Below, one piece after another: positions 1-15,846 of a DNA stretch of 64,000 nt (its first letter is position 1; each line of letters begins with the position of its first letter). The notes below the pieces were generated by a model. The model did not search any database, was not told where the DNA came from, and was given only the letters and a program-made list of their open reading frames with translations. Position numbers and translations under genes: made by a program. The DNA is from Halicephalobus mephisto (taxonomy: Eukaryota > Nematoda > Chromadorea > Rhabditida > Panagrolaimidae), in NCBI GenBank assembly GCA_009193035.1, contig SWDT01000001.1, positions 2,418,001-2,482,000 on the forward strand, given 5' to 3'.

Positions 1-2
1 GA

Positions 3-104
3 TTTTACTCGAAATTTAACGGAAAAGAGAAACTTGATCAGTGGTTTCCGAATGCAAATCACGCTCCCTTATCGAATAAAACCAAGTTAGTATTTACCTT
101 TTAA
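3..104 (+). CDS. Possible 3'-terminal exon of a gene running in from the left
   Basis: Frame 3 is open from the window edge to a TAA at 102-104, giving 33 residues that begin FYSKFNGKEKLDQWF. The composition looks coding (balanced charged and aromatic residues) and the frame needs no start. Nothing more can be tested because the upstream part lies outside the window. I do not recognise the protein, and a chance open frame is a real alternative. Confidence 0.22.
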   Translation, partial: FYSKFNGKEKLDQWFPNANHAPLSNKTKLVFTF

Positions 105-1923
105 TTTATAAGTGTATTTGCTTTTTGATGTATGTTTAACTTTGAAAATTCCAAAGGGTTTTTATATGGATTTGTTGATTTTTGTGGATTCTATTCGAGT
201 TTTTAGTTTCCTACTGTCCGCGATATTTCAAATGATTTTTCAGACTTATTAATTTCAGGGTCATGGTTGGATCAATTATAGATCATACAAGTTTATCAAA
301 AGTCAGGGAAGGGGATAATGTGCTGAATGGCGATTCGTTATATCCTATTTTTTCTAGTCTTTGTCCTGTTATTCAGACTGGTAATTTTTCTGAATTCTCT
401 ACAAATTACATTGTTTGGTCATAACTATTTAAGTGCTGTTTTTTTTGGTGTTAGAATAACCCAACGCGAGCGAAAACTCAAAAGATGTCTAGCAATTAGC
501 TTAAACTACTTAATAGATCCCTACTTTGAGTTTTTTGAAATGACACGTACTAATGACTTTAAGAAAAGTATGCAAAACCAGCCGATAGCTGAATGTTATT
601 TACCCCAACTAAGAATAACTGCTGAATGTTTGTTGTCCATATTTCCACGATTCAATTAATCTTGCGCTTATCAGTCAAAACAACCGATTGTTTTTCCGGT
701 GTCAGCATGCTTCCAAGTTCCTGAGGAACATGTTTTGAGGGATAAATTAGCTTTGTCTTTGGTTTATGTGGGAAGAAAACGCCTCTTTGGAAGCGTGGGA
801 ACGATGAAGACAGAATGGGAAGAACATTCTAGTGTCCTTTATTTTTCATTTTTTCGGCGACCAAAGCAGAGAAGCCGGGTTCTTGTTAGGTTTAGTTTCT
901 ATGCCCATGTTGGGTGCAGACAATTTTTCGACGGCAGAAGTGCCGCTATTTGGAGGAGTGTCCCACGAAATATCTCATTCTCTCAGACGTCTTTGTGTTC
1001 GCCAGTCATAGCAACTCTTTGGGTTCAAGTTTCCGGGTCGTCCTCGACTTTCTAGTTGACCCTTGTGCGCAATCAATTACCCCGGAATTTGACAGTTTTT
1101 GATTTAAAAAGTAAACTTGTTATTTCCCGTCATTTAGCTGCAATTTGGGTGTCAGTGCATCTAGTCGTTCATTCATTTGTTTTTGCATCAATTGAAAGTT
1201 TACTGCCACTCAAACGTCGAATGTTAGGATTTTTTATTTCTTGCAACTTTCGCGGGCACGGCTGGCCACTTTGATCAGGAAGGCGGAGTGAAGCGAATTG
1301 GAACTCACAGCTTGGCGATCATACGAGTTTTTTTCAACCAAGGGTTTTTGAATTGGGTTGCTTCTGGCCATTTTCCTATGAATGGAAAAATAAAACTGGG
1401 ACAAAAGAGAATAGATAGATTGCGACGCCTTTCAATCTAAAGCATTTCATTTTGCCACTTTAGATGAGCAAAAACCGCCGTAGGCATTACTAAACTTGAA
1501 AATGAGCCAAACTAGGGAATCTTTAGAACTCTAGTACCATTTTTGGCGCTTGTGGACTGTTTTTCCTTTGGGTGACTCTTTTGCGCGCTTTCCCATGATG
1601 CCGAAGTCGAGCTCGTCTGCTCGTCAATAATGCGCGGAAAGATTGGAGGCATATACAGTTCAGTTTTGTGAGAAAAAGACTGAAAGAATGGGAAAAAGTG
1701 CGATGGAGGTGCGATGTTCTGTCTACATGTTCTCCTCACTTTTGTCTTTTTCTGTATAGTGTGAATTAGCGTGCGTTCTTTTGGGTTTTCCCATCGACAG
1801 AAACATGTTGGTCTCGTTCGCACGAAAAAACACTGGCATGTGGGAATCTTTTAAAGCTTTTCCTCCATTTGACCGTGACTTTTGTTTCTCCGTTCACTGA
1901 TTGATTTTCTTGATTCTAGGTGC
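105..1923. other. Non-coding stretch upstream of the first gene, with RTGGGAA sites
   Basis: No convincing gene is seen. Open frames at 327-659, 699-1055 and 1512-1823 (minus) lack splice partners and recognisable protein features. The stretch holds RTGGGAA or TTCCCAY matches at 768, 796, 816, 1590, 1688, 1788 and 1840, so it may be regulatory DNA of the genes to its right. Confidence 0.5.
768..822 (+). promoter_or_regulatory. Cluster of three CSL-type sites (RTGGGAA)
   Basis: GTGGGAA lies at 768-774 and 796-802, and ATGGGAA at 816-822, all in the same orientation within 55 bp. RTGGGAA is the established core target of CSL/LAG-1 proteins. The gene encoding that factor starts about 4.3 kb downstream, so an autoregulatory element is plausible. 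Binding itself is inferred. Confidence 0.45.
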
Positions 1924-4491
1924 ATGCAGCTGACTTCGATGAAAAGGGAATCCGTCGATGATCTCTCAACTTCTGTTCAGGTCTGCTATTATTACTTTGC
2001 ACTTTGAACTTTGCAGCCACGCTTAACTAACAGAATTGCTTGATCGCTAGCAACACATGCGGACTAATGAGTTGTTTGATTCACTCATGTTCCATCCAAT
2101 CACTGATCAACGATATATCTATGCAGAATCTATCTTCCGACGACGTCAACAAACTGCTCATGCAGCCTTCCATTCTCAATTTGCTCATTTCTCGGCAGAA
2201 CTCCACAACAGGCTCATCGACATCCTCCTTTGATGCCACTGCTATCCAAGTTCTTGCTTCTCTAGCTGAAAAGTGTTCGACGACTCCAAACACTTCGGTT
2301 CAACAAATTCTTTCAACTGTTTGTTATTATTTTGTAACTCTGAATTATGTTTGCTTATTTCAGATGCTCGCCATGTCTTTGCCTCAAAATAACGTTGAAC
2401 CAAGGCCGTCTACGAGTTCTATGAACGAGTTTTGCAGTCAGAAGGACGGTAGGTGGATGGTTTTTTGGGATTTTGATTGTGTTTCGCCCATGCGATCGCA
2501 ACATCTATATAAGGTCATTTGCTCGAAATAGTATTGAAAGCAGACGAATTTATTTTCTTCTCAACGTGTCTATTCATAGTAATAGTATCTTCCGGTGACA
2601 GATCACATGAGACCTAAAACAGGAGAAACCCAATTGAATGATTTATGCACTTGCTGACTTGAAAGAGTAGGGCTGTTTATGACTGCAATCATTTCCCGGA
2701 GGAGCATCCCCGTCCTTGATATTCATTTTGCAGAAATGCACGACTGATATCACGAGAAGAGCGCGGGAAAGTTTGTCTATCGGGCGATCCTATCTGTTAG
2801 CAGAGATGGATCATTGAAATAGGAATCATTCTGAAATTTTTTAGATGCAAATTATATTGATTGAACCAAAAATCGTGGGCGGGTGTCCTTGTATCTTATT
2901 GGTCAAATTTATGCATTTTTTGCAAAGAAGGGGAGAGACGAACATCTGGAATTTGAAAAATTAAGGTGTATGACCGACGTTTTGGGGAATTTGTGTTTTC
3001 CACATGACGGAGAATCCAGAGGTTTCGTATTATTATTCATCCTTATTGTCTTTTCTTTGATCACGGAAAAGTCCATCATCCATCTTGTTACTGCAATAAT
3101 GAGACGGACTTTCGCGAGTTCCCACACACGCGCCGAACATATCGGGGTCTACCCGATCGGGTGAGCTGGATTGACGTTGGGCGAGAAAACTGGCATCTGC
3201 AAGTTCTCTCCACTCGCGATAACGATTAATGCATACTTTTTTGAACGAGTCAACAGAAACAATTGCTTGATCTCTTGCTTTTTGCTCTATCAGTTAAATT
3301 ATCTCTAGGACCGTGTGTTTTCACTGGTTATTTAACGTAAATACTTGGTTATGTGGAGATCTCTGCTGTTTGATTGCATTCCACACCTTGACTTGATCAT
3401 TTCTTCACCAGTGGCCATGTATCTTTTCATCTTCGCTTGTTCTCACAGTATTGTTTATTCGGCGGCGTGAAACATCGTCCGTAGAACTTTCTCAAGCTCC
3501 TTGGGCTTCTTCAAAATGCTATCCGTTTTCGACATCAAACAACTTTCTCCGAGTGTGAATCAGGTGCCATGTTTTCCCGCATCATCCTCTGTTCTCAACG
3601 ATGGACCCATTTTGACTTTTTTCCACGGTTCAAGAGGACAATATTTTTTTATGTCCCGATTACTTTCAATTCAAGTTTAAAACAATCGGGAACTGCCGAT
3701 CTTGCTTGATCAAAAATCAAGAGCAGTTGGTATTCCCCGTTCTTTGTCTTTAATGAGCTTTGGTTTATTTTCCTTTATGGCACCTTGTTGAGTTTTATAC
3801 ATTGAGTTCAAGGACCAACAAGTCTTTTATTTCGATGGTTAATCATGAACTTTACTGACAATCCCTTCTATTTCTGCAATTTTCTTGATAATGTTTTCGT
3901 TGAATGATTCATTTTATTTTAAAGTTTATTTTTCAGGAGACAGTCTTCAGGACGGATCGCTTTCATGCAAGTCTGACGTCTTAGATTCTGGAAAGGCGGT
4001 TTCTTCTGATATGAGCACATCTGGAATAACTCCAGAAGAACGGGTCTTGTCTTTAATCGCTCCATTCAACATGATTCCCAAAACATTTGCAATTCCCGCA
4101 CTTCCTAGTTATGTCAAGAAGCCGAAACTCGAATCTAATGGTGAGTTTAATTTGATTTCGAAAGTGATGTTGACATCGTGGATGCACTTTTTGGGATTCC
4201 CCGTCTTCTGACCTCATGTTTTGTTCCTTACTCGTGATCAACTGTTCTTTTGAACTTTCTTATTTTCTCTTTCTTTCACCTTTACTCGTAAATAGTCTCC
4301 GAAATTTTGTCATCGGATTCCAATGACTAGAAGTTTCTATTGCAAAAATTGGATGTTTTTAAATTTCGTCCTTTACTTTTGAAGAAATAGCAACCAAGTC
4401 TGATGAAGAAAGAAGCATGGACTGCCCGGATAAAGAGTCAGCGTGGGAAAATTTCCCGATGGAAGAATTGATTAATGCCGTGAGTTCTTGA
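1924..4491 (+). CDS. Hypothetical 245-aa protein, five exons, immediately upstream of lag-1
   Basis: Exons 1924-1980, 2034-2318, 2364-2448, 3937-4140 and 4385-4491 join with matching phases (0, 0, 1, 1) and good acceptors, closing at TGA 4489-4491. The protein starts MQLTSMKRESVDDL and has a helical Leu-rich stretch (DDVNKLLMQPSILNLLI), a Ser/Thr-rich middle, and an acidic end (WENFPMEELINA). I recognise no domain. Intron 3 is about 1.5 kb and contains no other gene that I can see. The last codons overlap a perfect donor (GTGAGT at 4480), so the true transcript may splice onward instead of stopping, perhaps as a long 5' isoform of lag-1. I found no acceptor before 5160 that joins in frame. 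The consistent phases favour a real gene, but the function is unknown. Confidence 0.5.
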
Positions 4492-5159
4492 GACATCGTG
4501 AGAATAACTGAAGCAGTGCCGTAATGGTTTGATAAAGAAGGCCGCCCATAACGTGTGCAAATTGTCAAGGAAATAGTGTTTCGCCCACAGTAATTCTCGA
4601 TGAACGAGGAATGGTACAAATTTGCCACTTGAGAGGGAACTTGACTGGCCGCTTGCGAGCTAGCGACACCGTACCAGAGCAAGAGCAAAATGAGGAAAAA
4701 GCAAGCTCCTCCTATATGCTAAACCGGCAGCCAATGGTCTAGCGGAGTCTTTGAAGAAAGACGGTTTCCCCATTCACGCATATTTCTCGAAAACTAATTG
4801 ACATTAACTTTTGTAAGCTCTCGTTTTTGACACTCATTCCTGGCTCGTTGGAAAGAGTTTCTCCACAATTGGTTCGTGTGAATCTTCGCAGCAGCTCACT
4901 ACCCGTTTTTAAGCCGTTGTGTGAGAAGATCCCACACCGGATCTGCTTCGATCTTCAGGAAAAGCGCCGATTCCCACCGGCATATTCGGCAATACTGCTG
5001 GTTTGTTCCCATCCCCACAGTTATCTTTTTCCCTGTCCGTCTCCAAACCTTTTTCGTGTTCGTCGCTACTTGAAGAGATTGCACAGTTCCCATACCCACG
5101 AACCCTACAAGAACTCCGTCGGCAACTCCTGAGAAAAAGCACTCGAGAACCACCACAGA
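4492..5159. other. lag-1 5' flank and leader
   Basis: There is no gene here. TTCCCAY sites (reverse of the CSL core) occur at 4971, 5006 and 5087. The last 300 bases are C-rich and probably contain the lag-1 promoter and 5' UTR. Confidence 0.5.
4971..5093 (-). promoter_or_regulatory. Three CSL-type sites proximal to the lag-1 start
   Basis: TTCCCAC at 4971-4977 and TTCCCAT at 5006-5012 and 5087-5093 are RTGGGAA on the minus strand. All lie within 190 bp of the lag-1 ATG, a suitable position for feedback by CSL on its own gene. This is read from sequence only; occupancy is unproven. Confidence 0.45.
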
Positions 5160-8336
<3,177 letters not shown>

Positions 8337-8480
8337 AATAGCTTGTTTTCGCAATCTCGATCTCCTTTAGTTAAAGTTTCCATATAACATGTCCAAACAT
8401 AAATTTATTATTAAGATTTGACTCCAAAATAAGCGAAAATATAATTGAGCGGGTTTGAAGGCTTCTTGTGGCGAATGCCG

Positions 8481-11400
8481 TCAGCGAACTGCGGGTCTAC
8501 GGATGGTCGTACTTCGTCGGCGGTTCGCCATGAAGGATTTGGGACAGAGAATTTTCCTGAAGGCTCGTCGAAACTCCAGATTTAGGATTCCGTAAAGAAA
8601 TGGGTTCAAAGAGGAGTTAATGTAACCAAGCCATACAAATGCTTGATGGACCTTGAAAAATATCGTAATTTGGAAAAGAATAACAATGGTTACCTTCGGG
8701 TGGAGATAACAGGATTCACAAAATGGCATTATTATATAAGCACAGAAAAACGGCAGCCAGCAAAACGTAAACACAAAAATAATAACAGCAATTGTTTTTG
8801 CAGCTCGTTTTTCCTTGGCAACACTGATTTTCTCCTTTGTTCTTAGAACTGTCGTTGTTAGTTGTTCTCCAGATTCCTTTTTCTTCTCGGAATCCTGAGT
8901 TTTGATCTTGGAGTTCTCATCTGAATTCTGTTGTTCTCCACTACTCTCTTTTCCATTCTAAAGAGAAAATCGAATTACTCATAAGTATTAGTCATCTTAC
9001 TGTAAAATTACTGTAGACATCTCCAACTACGAGTGGAGTTCTCTCGACCATGAACTTGGCTGATCCTGTCTTACCATTTTGTTTCGTTTTCTCTTTCTTT
9101 ATTTTCCTGCTGTCCTTTGGAATTTGTTGGATTTTCATCAAAGCACTTCTTCCTGGAACTTATTCCGTATTAAGCAATGCCATTAATAGTGATTAAATAT
9201 GTGTGATTTTCCAAGTTTTTAAACCCACCTCTATTTGTTCTGATTCGCTGTCTTGTAGAAATAAATATTTTAACGTAAACAACAATCATGACGGCGAGAG
9301 GAACAAAGAAGGAGCCAGAAGCCGAGAAAATCACAAAAGCCTTCTCCGTTGTGAGCTCACATTTCTCAATAAGCTCTTCTGAATCCCAATTGTTCCATCC
9401 GAGCATTGGAGGCACAGAAATCGCAGCACTCAGTGCCCATACCTGGATTCCGCTAGGGATAAGTACAAGACAAAAAGTAAAAAACCTACAGCAAATATAC
9501 TGATGCATACAAGTTTTAGGGTTCTTTTTTGAGCATAATTGATTGGATCATGAATAGCAAAATACCGGTCGAGGGCTATCGCACAAAGATTTAATATAGA
9601 AGCTGTACAGAGTAATATGTCCATGGTTGTGAATAATTGACACATTGTCACTCCTAGAAGCCATTTACCATCTGAAAAGTGATATTTTGAATACATGGAA
9701 TCCCTCCGTGCCTAGTTTCCTCCATGAAATCACTTTCGTTCCGAGAAGTTCTCAGTAACTAATGACTGCTTTACATTCAATCGGAATAATTAACCCCTAA
9801 CAATCACATTGTCTTGTTTATTTGTTCTCTTCCCTTATAAACAAAAAGGATAGTTAGCAATTGCTTTTTTTGGCAAATACCAAGTTTATAGTGAATCAAT
9901 TTCTCGAAAAATAATTCATTTCAAAGCTCCCGAAAAAGCGAGAAATCATAAACCGATGAAATTTGAATGGAATTACGAAAATGGTTATGGTGCCAAGTTT
10001 CTGTTTATATTTGACATTTAACAAATATGAAGGCGGGGGTATTTTCCAAAGACCAACTAGCCTCAATTTCTGCTTGTTTGTCGTCAAATATTCTCTGGCT
10101 CATCTAAAAGATTTAGCTTTTGTTCTGTTGGACGACCAGCTGAGCCCCGGAAAACTTGATTGGTCCAAAAATGCATCCAACAGATTTGGACGATAATTCC
10201 AACTTTGGCATTTTGTTGAAATAGACTCTTTTTAGAACCACGCAAACTTGTTGCTTCCACATAGACCAAGTTTGTCGTGAAAATCGCTCGTGAGCAGTAG
10301 AGATTTGTTTCAAAAGGAAATGCAATTAGCTCGTATTTAAAAGGACTCAGGCCAGTCATTCCAGAGACAAATAACTATAAAATCGCGGAGATAATGAACG
10401 TATGGGAACCGCTAAAAAACAAGAGGATTCCATGAATTATTCCAATTCGAATAAACCTCTCATTAATGAAGTCTCATCAAAGATTCCCGAGGGGAATACT
10501 GTATTTGTAATGTCAATCAAAAAGACTGTTGCCTTGTGCATATTATTTCACCTTAATTGACAAGCTCCATTTTCCGTGACGTGTCCAGAAGCCGTCGAGC
10601 CGTAAAAGTCCAAAATCTCGCTTCTTGCTAAACTAACATCCATCCAACCGAAAGCCTTCAAAATTTTGTTCTTAAAATTTTTGTCTTCTAGAACCAGACC
10701 CCATATCTCATTTAATTGATGAAGTCAAAATAGTACTTCAAAGGAAACAGCAAAATTTAAGACTCATGAAGCGTTCAATTTGTAAATTATTCATGAAATA
10801 ATACGCTCATTTTCAAAATTATAAAAAGCAAATTACCCAGAACACATTGTTGTGAGTGAAACTAATTTGCATTTCATCTCGTTTTTGTTCTTGGGATATG
10901 TTTGGATAACTGTTTTATAAGAAACAAGCTTTTCTTGACCCACTTAAAACTTTTTCAATAATTTAACGGTCGCCAAATGCCTTAAGGCCATTTCCCTGAT
11001 GCATCGGGAACAAACCCTTTGCTTTCTAAACAGATTCCTGAGGAGCACATAAGTAGAGAAATAAAAGCTTCGAGAACGGAATAACAAGATGACACGGTGA
11101 CAAGAAGCTAAATAGGGAAAGTCAGAAATTCCCACATTGACGTCGTTCCAAAATTTGAAGAAAAATTGTTACTATTTATTAAATGGTCAGACAGCAATTT
11201 AAAGCCCTATAAGGAACATGTTCATTCTGCGATTACGCTAAAAAGCCTTGGAAAATTGCAAGATTTGGACTATTGACCTTCGACATATGAAAAGTTTGCT
11301 AGAGAAAAAAGCCAAATATATTGTATGATAAAGTACACATTGAAAACTATAATAAACAAAAATTCCATCTTTAAACTTTAAGAAAACTTACTTGCAAGAA

Positions 11401-11893
11401 ACTTGACAACATGTAAAGGCATCACTACGATAGCCACTGCTAAATCAGAAGCAGCTAGAGATACAAGGAAATAATTTTGGACTTTTTTAAGAGGACGATA
11501 ACTGAATACAGCGACGACGACTAGAATATTACCGACCACAGTCATTGCTATGATTACCTGAAATTTCATCTTACTGTAAAGTTGAAATCGATTACTAAAA
11601 GCATGGTAACTAATTGCAACTTTTGCTTTTTGGAATTCATAACGTCATTGGTTCCTTAGAAACAATCGTGAATGGCCGGAAGAATTGTAGAAACTCACCA
11701 CGTAAGTAATTGTTCCCAAGACCAGTTCGAATACCGGGATGAACTGACTTTTATTAACTATCGTTTCATTCACAACAGAAGTCTGAGAATTGTCTCCAGA
11801 AGTCGAGTTCAGTATCTGTTGTTGAAGAGATAACAAAGAGCCGAGCACCATACTGCCGGTGTTGTTGGCGTGCCCTAATTGATCGGAATCCAT
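8481..11893 (-). CDS. Biogenic-amine GPCR, tyramine/octopamine-receptor-like
   Basis: The six exons on the minus strand are 11893-11699, 11557-11392, 9671-9490, 9442-9229, 9152-9001 and 8957-8481, giving 461 aa. The N-terminus carries Asn-X-Ser/Thr sites. TM1-TM2 follow ([18 protein letters not shown]), then TM3 with the amine-binding Asp (TTMDILLCT) and [11 protein letters not shown]4 ([16 protein letters not shown]), and TM5 with serines ([14 protein letters not shown]). The third intracellular loop is long, Lys- and Glu-rich. TM6 is FCWLPFF, with a cysteine pair in loop 3, and TM7 is [13 protein letters not shown]. The TM5/TM6 pattern is closest to tyramine/octopamine receptors, but dopamine or serotonin subtypes cannot be excluded from sequence alone. 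The intron between TM2 and TM3 (9672-11391) is about 1.7 kb, unusually long here, and I see no other gene in it. Confidence 0.9.
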
Positions 11894-13758
11894 ATTTAAT
11901 TATCAACTTCCAAATATAATGAGATCAAATTAGGACCGCTTAGAGAGGGGTGAATCCGCTCACAGGGAAAAGAGAAATGTGGTAAGGGAAACGAACAATT
12001 GGCAAGGGTGCCGCCAAGCAAATTTTCCAGACCGACAGTGCCACGCCCTTGAAAAACTCTCTCTGGATGATAGACTAGTTTGAATAAAAGCGTGGTCTTT
12101 TATATTGAGACAATGAAGGAGATAATGATGCTTTTTGTTAGTTTGACAATCTAAATAAAATAAACGATTTGTCCCCGATTTTGCTGGAGCCAAAATTGTC
12201 ATTTTCAACAGTTTTATGTTACTTTTAAGGCGGAGCCGTTCTGAACCAATAAAATTTGCAGCTGAGATCCGTTTTGCTTGGGGAATTATTTTCTATTACC
12301 ACGTCTGGGAGCCGATTAGCCAAATCAGTCATTTCCAGCTTTTCCAAAGGGTGCTTATGAAACAAGAGGTCAATTTGATTGAATAAAATTCCATGCCATT
12401 GACCAAACTTTGCTCTCAAGGGCAGGAGAGTACTTACCGAGAGCTCTTCATAACGATTTAAAATATGCTCACAATGATGAATACTTAATAAATTCTCTAT
12501 ATGGACTAAAAGTTGCGAAAATCCGTTTAATTTATGAATTTTGGATTCCAAAATGGAAAAATCTCACTATAAAGAACTGAGTGAGAAAATTACGTTAAAT
12601 TCCTTAAGAAACACAAATTCCAATCTTATGAACATTGTTGTGCATGAAACTCTAAGTCTTTGAGTTCCTTCAATGAGTTTAAACGCTTTGATTTTCGTAG
12701 GTGGTTGAATGTCCAAAAAAACATGAAAAATAAACATTATTGTATGGATTTAGGTTGGAATTTGAGAATAATTAAAAGTACTGGCATATTCAATTGAATC
12801 TTCTTCATGACATTAGAATGCTTAGTTGTGTGGGTCAACACAATACAATAGAAAGTACAAAATATTTCGCTTATAAAAATGAAATTGTAGTGATTTTTCA
12901 ATATTTGACTTAATAGCTAGTGTTTCAAAAAAGTGGGATTTTTTCTTTCCTCAAATACACGCCAAGTTTTTTTAACAAATGTTCCAACTTTTTAAAATAG
13001 TCGTTAAATGAAACGAAACATGCTACTCAAAACTCGGAAAACAATGATTGACATGCACTATGCAGATAAATGGACTGACATGCAAAATAACAAAACGTTA
13101 CAATTCACATAGGGAATCTTCCAACAACAAATGGGTTCAAAAGTATAAAAGGAGAGTTGACATCCTTGGCATTCTGGTAAATGACTACTTTAGACCCGGC
13201 AAATTGGGCTTGACATTCCTTTTTGTCAAGAAAGAATGAAATGTGTTTTAACAAACCAGAATAGTCCTCGAATCGTAATTACAATTGTTCTTAACGGTGA
13301 TAAAACAGTTCAGACTAGTATGTTTAAAATGAAGTGATCATATTTTCAGAAAATTGAAACCACGCAAACAATCTCAATGACTTTTACTGGGATTATTTTG
13401 GAAAAACGGACATCGTTGGAATTTCAGAGCCATTAGTTTTATTCAACTCCATGAATATAAGATAAAGAATTAAAAGCTTGATGACGGGCAAGTTGGCTCT
13501 GGAGGAAGACTCGCCCAAGAGTCCCTGCATCTAAAGTTTGGGAAATCTCCAAGGTTTTTGCTTCTTATTTGAAGCAATCAACTTTTCACGTTTCAGGAAG
13601 TTTTTTGAGGGTAATTGATGTGGAAAATAAAAATTCCAATTGAACTTTCTAAATAATGACTTCCTTAAGCATATTTTCCTAATACGGATACTTTAAAGGA
13701 AAACAATATTTTATGACGTTTTTGACAGTATTAACAATAATTCGAGAATTCAACAGTG
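11894..13758. other. AT-rich intergenic stretch without recognised genes
   Basis: Open frames exist (for example 12225-12551 minus, 108 codons) but none has splice context or a recognisable motif. This is probably the promoter region of the GPCR and the 3' flank of the potassium channel gene. Confidence 0.5.
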
Positions 13759-15846
13759 TTATTCTTTGATTTCGGTGGAAGAGTCGTCTTCAATGTTCAT
13801 TAGACTATGGCAACTGTGGGTACCGTTCTGCTTGTCGAACGGGGGAGCCGAGAGTTTTCGATGGAAAGTATTGTGGTTGGGACTATTACATATTGTCGGG
13901 GCCGTATAGTAGTAAGGACTGTCCATCTGATCGAACTCCATGCTTAAATCAATCAAGGGAGGGTCCTTCTCGACAAAGTCGGCAAAATGCCACGGGAAAA
14001 TAGGCACTAATGGAGGTTGCTCTCCATTTAGAGCTTGGTCAATGGTTCTATCCCAGTTAATTTGACCTAAATAACACTTTTGGTCCTTGTGGAACAACAA
14101 AAACTTACTTATGATGTTGTCGGACATTCCAACCCGTCTACAGACCGTCTGGATGAGAGATCCCATCGATAGTCTTCTACCTCCAAGCCAGACTGTGATC
14201 TAAATTCACCTCTTGAGTGCAGTATTAGCTATGGTTACTTACCCCTTTGACATTACTAACGTGTCTTCCGGCGTAATGGACTAGTCTGAAGACATCTGCA
14301 AGTTGTTCAACAAGAGCAGTAGTCAACCAAAGACCGATAGTGATGTAAATTAATGTAGGTAACAAAAAATCCATTCTTCTCGGGACAATGTCCCCCAACC
14401 CAATGGTCGTCAACGACATGTAAGAAAAGTAGAGACTATCGAAGTAAGTCAATTGATGCTCCCATAAAGGTAATACTGCAGATCCCGCAGCGATAAATCC
14501 TAAAAATAACATGGCTACCAAGATAACTTCTCCGATTTCCCTCAATAATTTCCGTTCTCCTTGTTTTTTCAATTCCTTTTTATAAATTGCTTGAATAATG
14601 TACATGATTCCGGTCTTGAAAAATCTCCCGACATCAGCGATAGTGATGAGAAAAAGGGGGATTCCAAAAGCTCCATAAATCATGGTGAAGATTTGACAGA
14701 CATGAGTAGTGGGAGCGACATTCCCATAGCCAATAGTTGTCAAAATAGTAAATGCAAATAGAACACTCGACGGATACGTCCATCTTTTTGGCACACTGTT
14801 ATCGTTATCAAACATAAGGTAATTTTCGACAGAAATATGAAGTTGAGAGATATTTTCCATAAAACTCCGAAGGCACTCGTGGATATGGGATTCCTGAAGG
14901 GAATTAATGATTTCCAAATTAGGTAAATTTCGCCTCACATTTGAAGACTTGGAAATTTTCTCAAAAAGCTCGGACTTTAAAACACCAATGACACGCTTGT
15001 GCTCGACATGTCGTTTGTTTTCGTATTCCCCCTCTAGGTAGTGAAATATGTAAGCCCCAATCAAAATATACAGTATAACGAAGCAATACAAAGCCAGATG
15101 CCAACCCGCGATTCTAAGGACATGACGTAGCCGCATTTTCTGAAAATAAGCATTAAAAATGAAAAATACAACAGCAAAGTGGAAAGTTTATCGTTTTTGC
15201 ACACTTATTAAGGACGTGTTTGCATAATAAATAAATGGAATTATAAAACGAGAATATAAATTTTCCTCAAAAATGGCCTTTTGGACCACCTCCGGTAAAG
15301 ACAGTATGCATGAGTGAATCAGCACTTCCCAGCATTGAGGATTGCAGAATACTTCTGTTTTTGTCCAGAAACACGGAAATCAATTAGCAATCAGTCTTTT
15401 TAAAATCCCGAAATTCCGAGAATTGATCCAGTACAATAGAAGTTACAGGGGAACTTAAAATGACTGCCTGAGGAGAAACGTTTGAATCTTGTTTAATCAA
15501 GCGTAATTGCTTTGTCAACATCTATTCCAATAACTTATTCCAAAAATACTCTGTGAAATGATCGTTTCCGTTAAAAATTCCACTTGAACGCTCCAAGACC
15601 GACAATGGTGGATAAGGTTGTTTAATTAGGCTTGCCAAAGGCAATCGTCCATTCATTGAGACTCAGAAAACACCAGTGTTTTGTAGCATTTGAATTCCGC
15701 ATGAGTGGACACAAAAGTAAAACTTTTTAAAGATAACGGAGATAACATACCTGAGCAGACACGGCATGGATAGAGGGAGCATCATGGTAATTCGTTCCAG
15801 GAGTATTTTGTTCGATTGGTTCATAACCAGTGGGGGATTTTCCCAT
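13759..15846 (-). CDS. Two-pore-domain (K2P) potassium channel, TWK type
   Basis: The exons are 15846-15751, 15139-14243, 14199-14109 and 14066-13759, giving 463 aa. The first exon (MGKSPTGYEPIEQ...) is small and was found by phase matching to the acceptor just before the long exon. TM1 follows (HLALYCFVILYILIGAYIF), then an extracellular cap region with Asn, and pore 1 with filter TTIGYGNV. TM2-TM3 come next, then pore 2 with filter TTIGLGDI, TM4, and a cytosolic tail containing VWLGGRR. Two P-loops per subunit with TIGYG and TIGLG filters define a K2P leak channel, which sets resting potential as a dimer. Both filters are intact. The intron at 14067-14108 is 42 nt. The neighbouring GPCR is in the same orientation but is a separate gene. 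Confidence 0.94.

Noticed and set aside
327..659. 110-codon frame starting MAIRYILFFLVFVLLF
   Set aside because: It is hydrophobic only at the start, with no splice partners or family features after that. Probably a chance frame in AT-rich DNA.
1512..1823. 103-codon minus-strand frame rich in Ser, Lys and Pro
   Set aside because: Begins and ends without gene context, has no motif, and lies in the region with clustered RTGGGAA sites. Treated as non-coding.
12225..12551. 108-codon minus-strand frame with plausible composition
   Set aside because: No acceptor or donor support, no recognised domain and no neighbouring exon that joins in phase.
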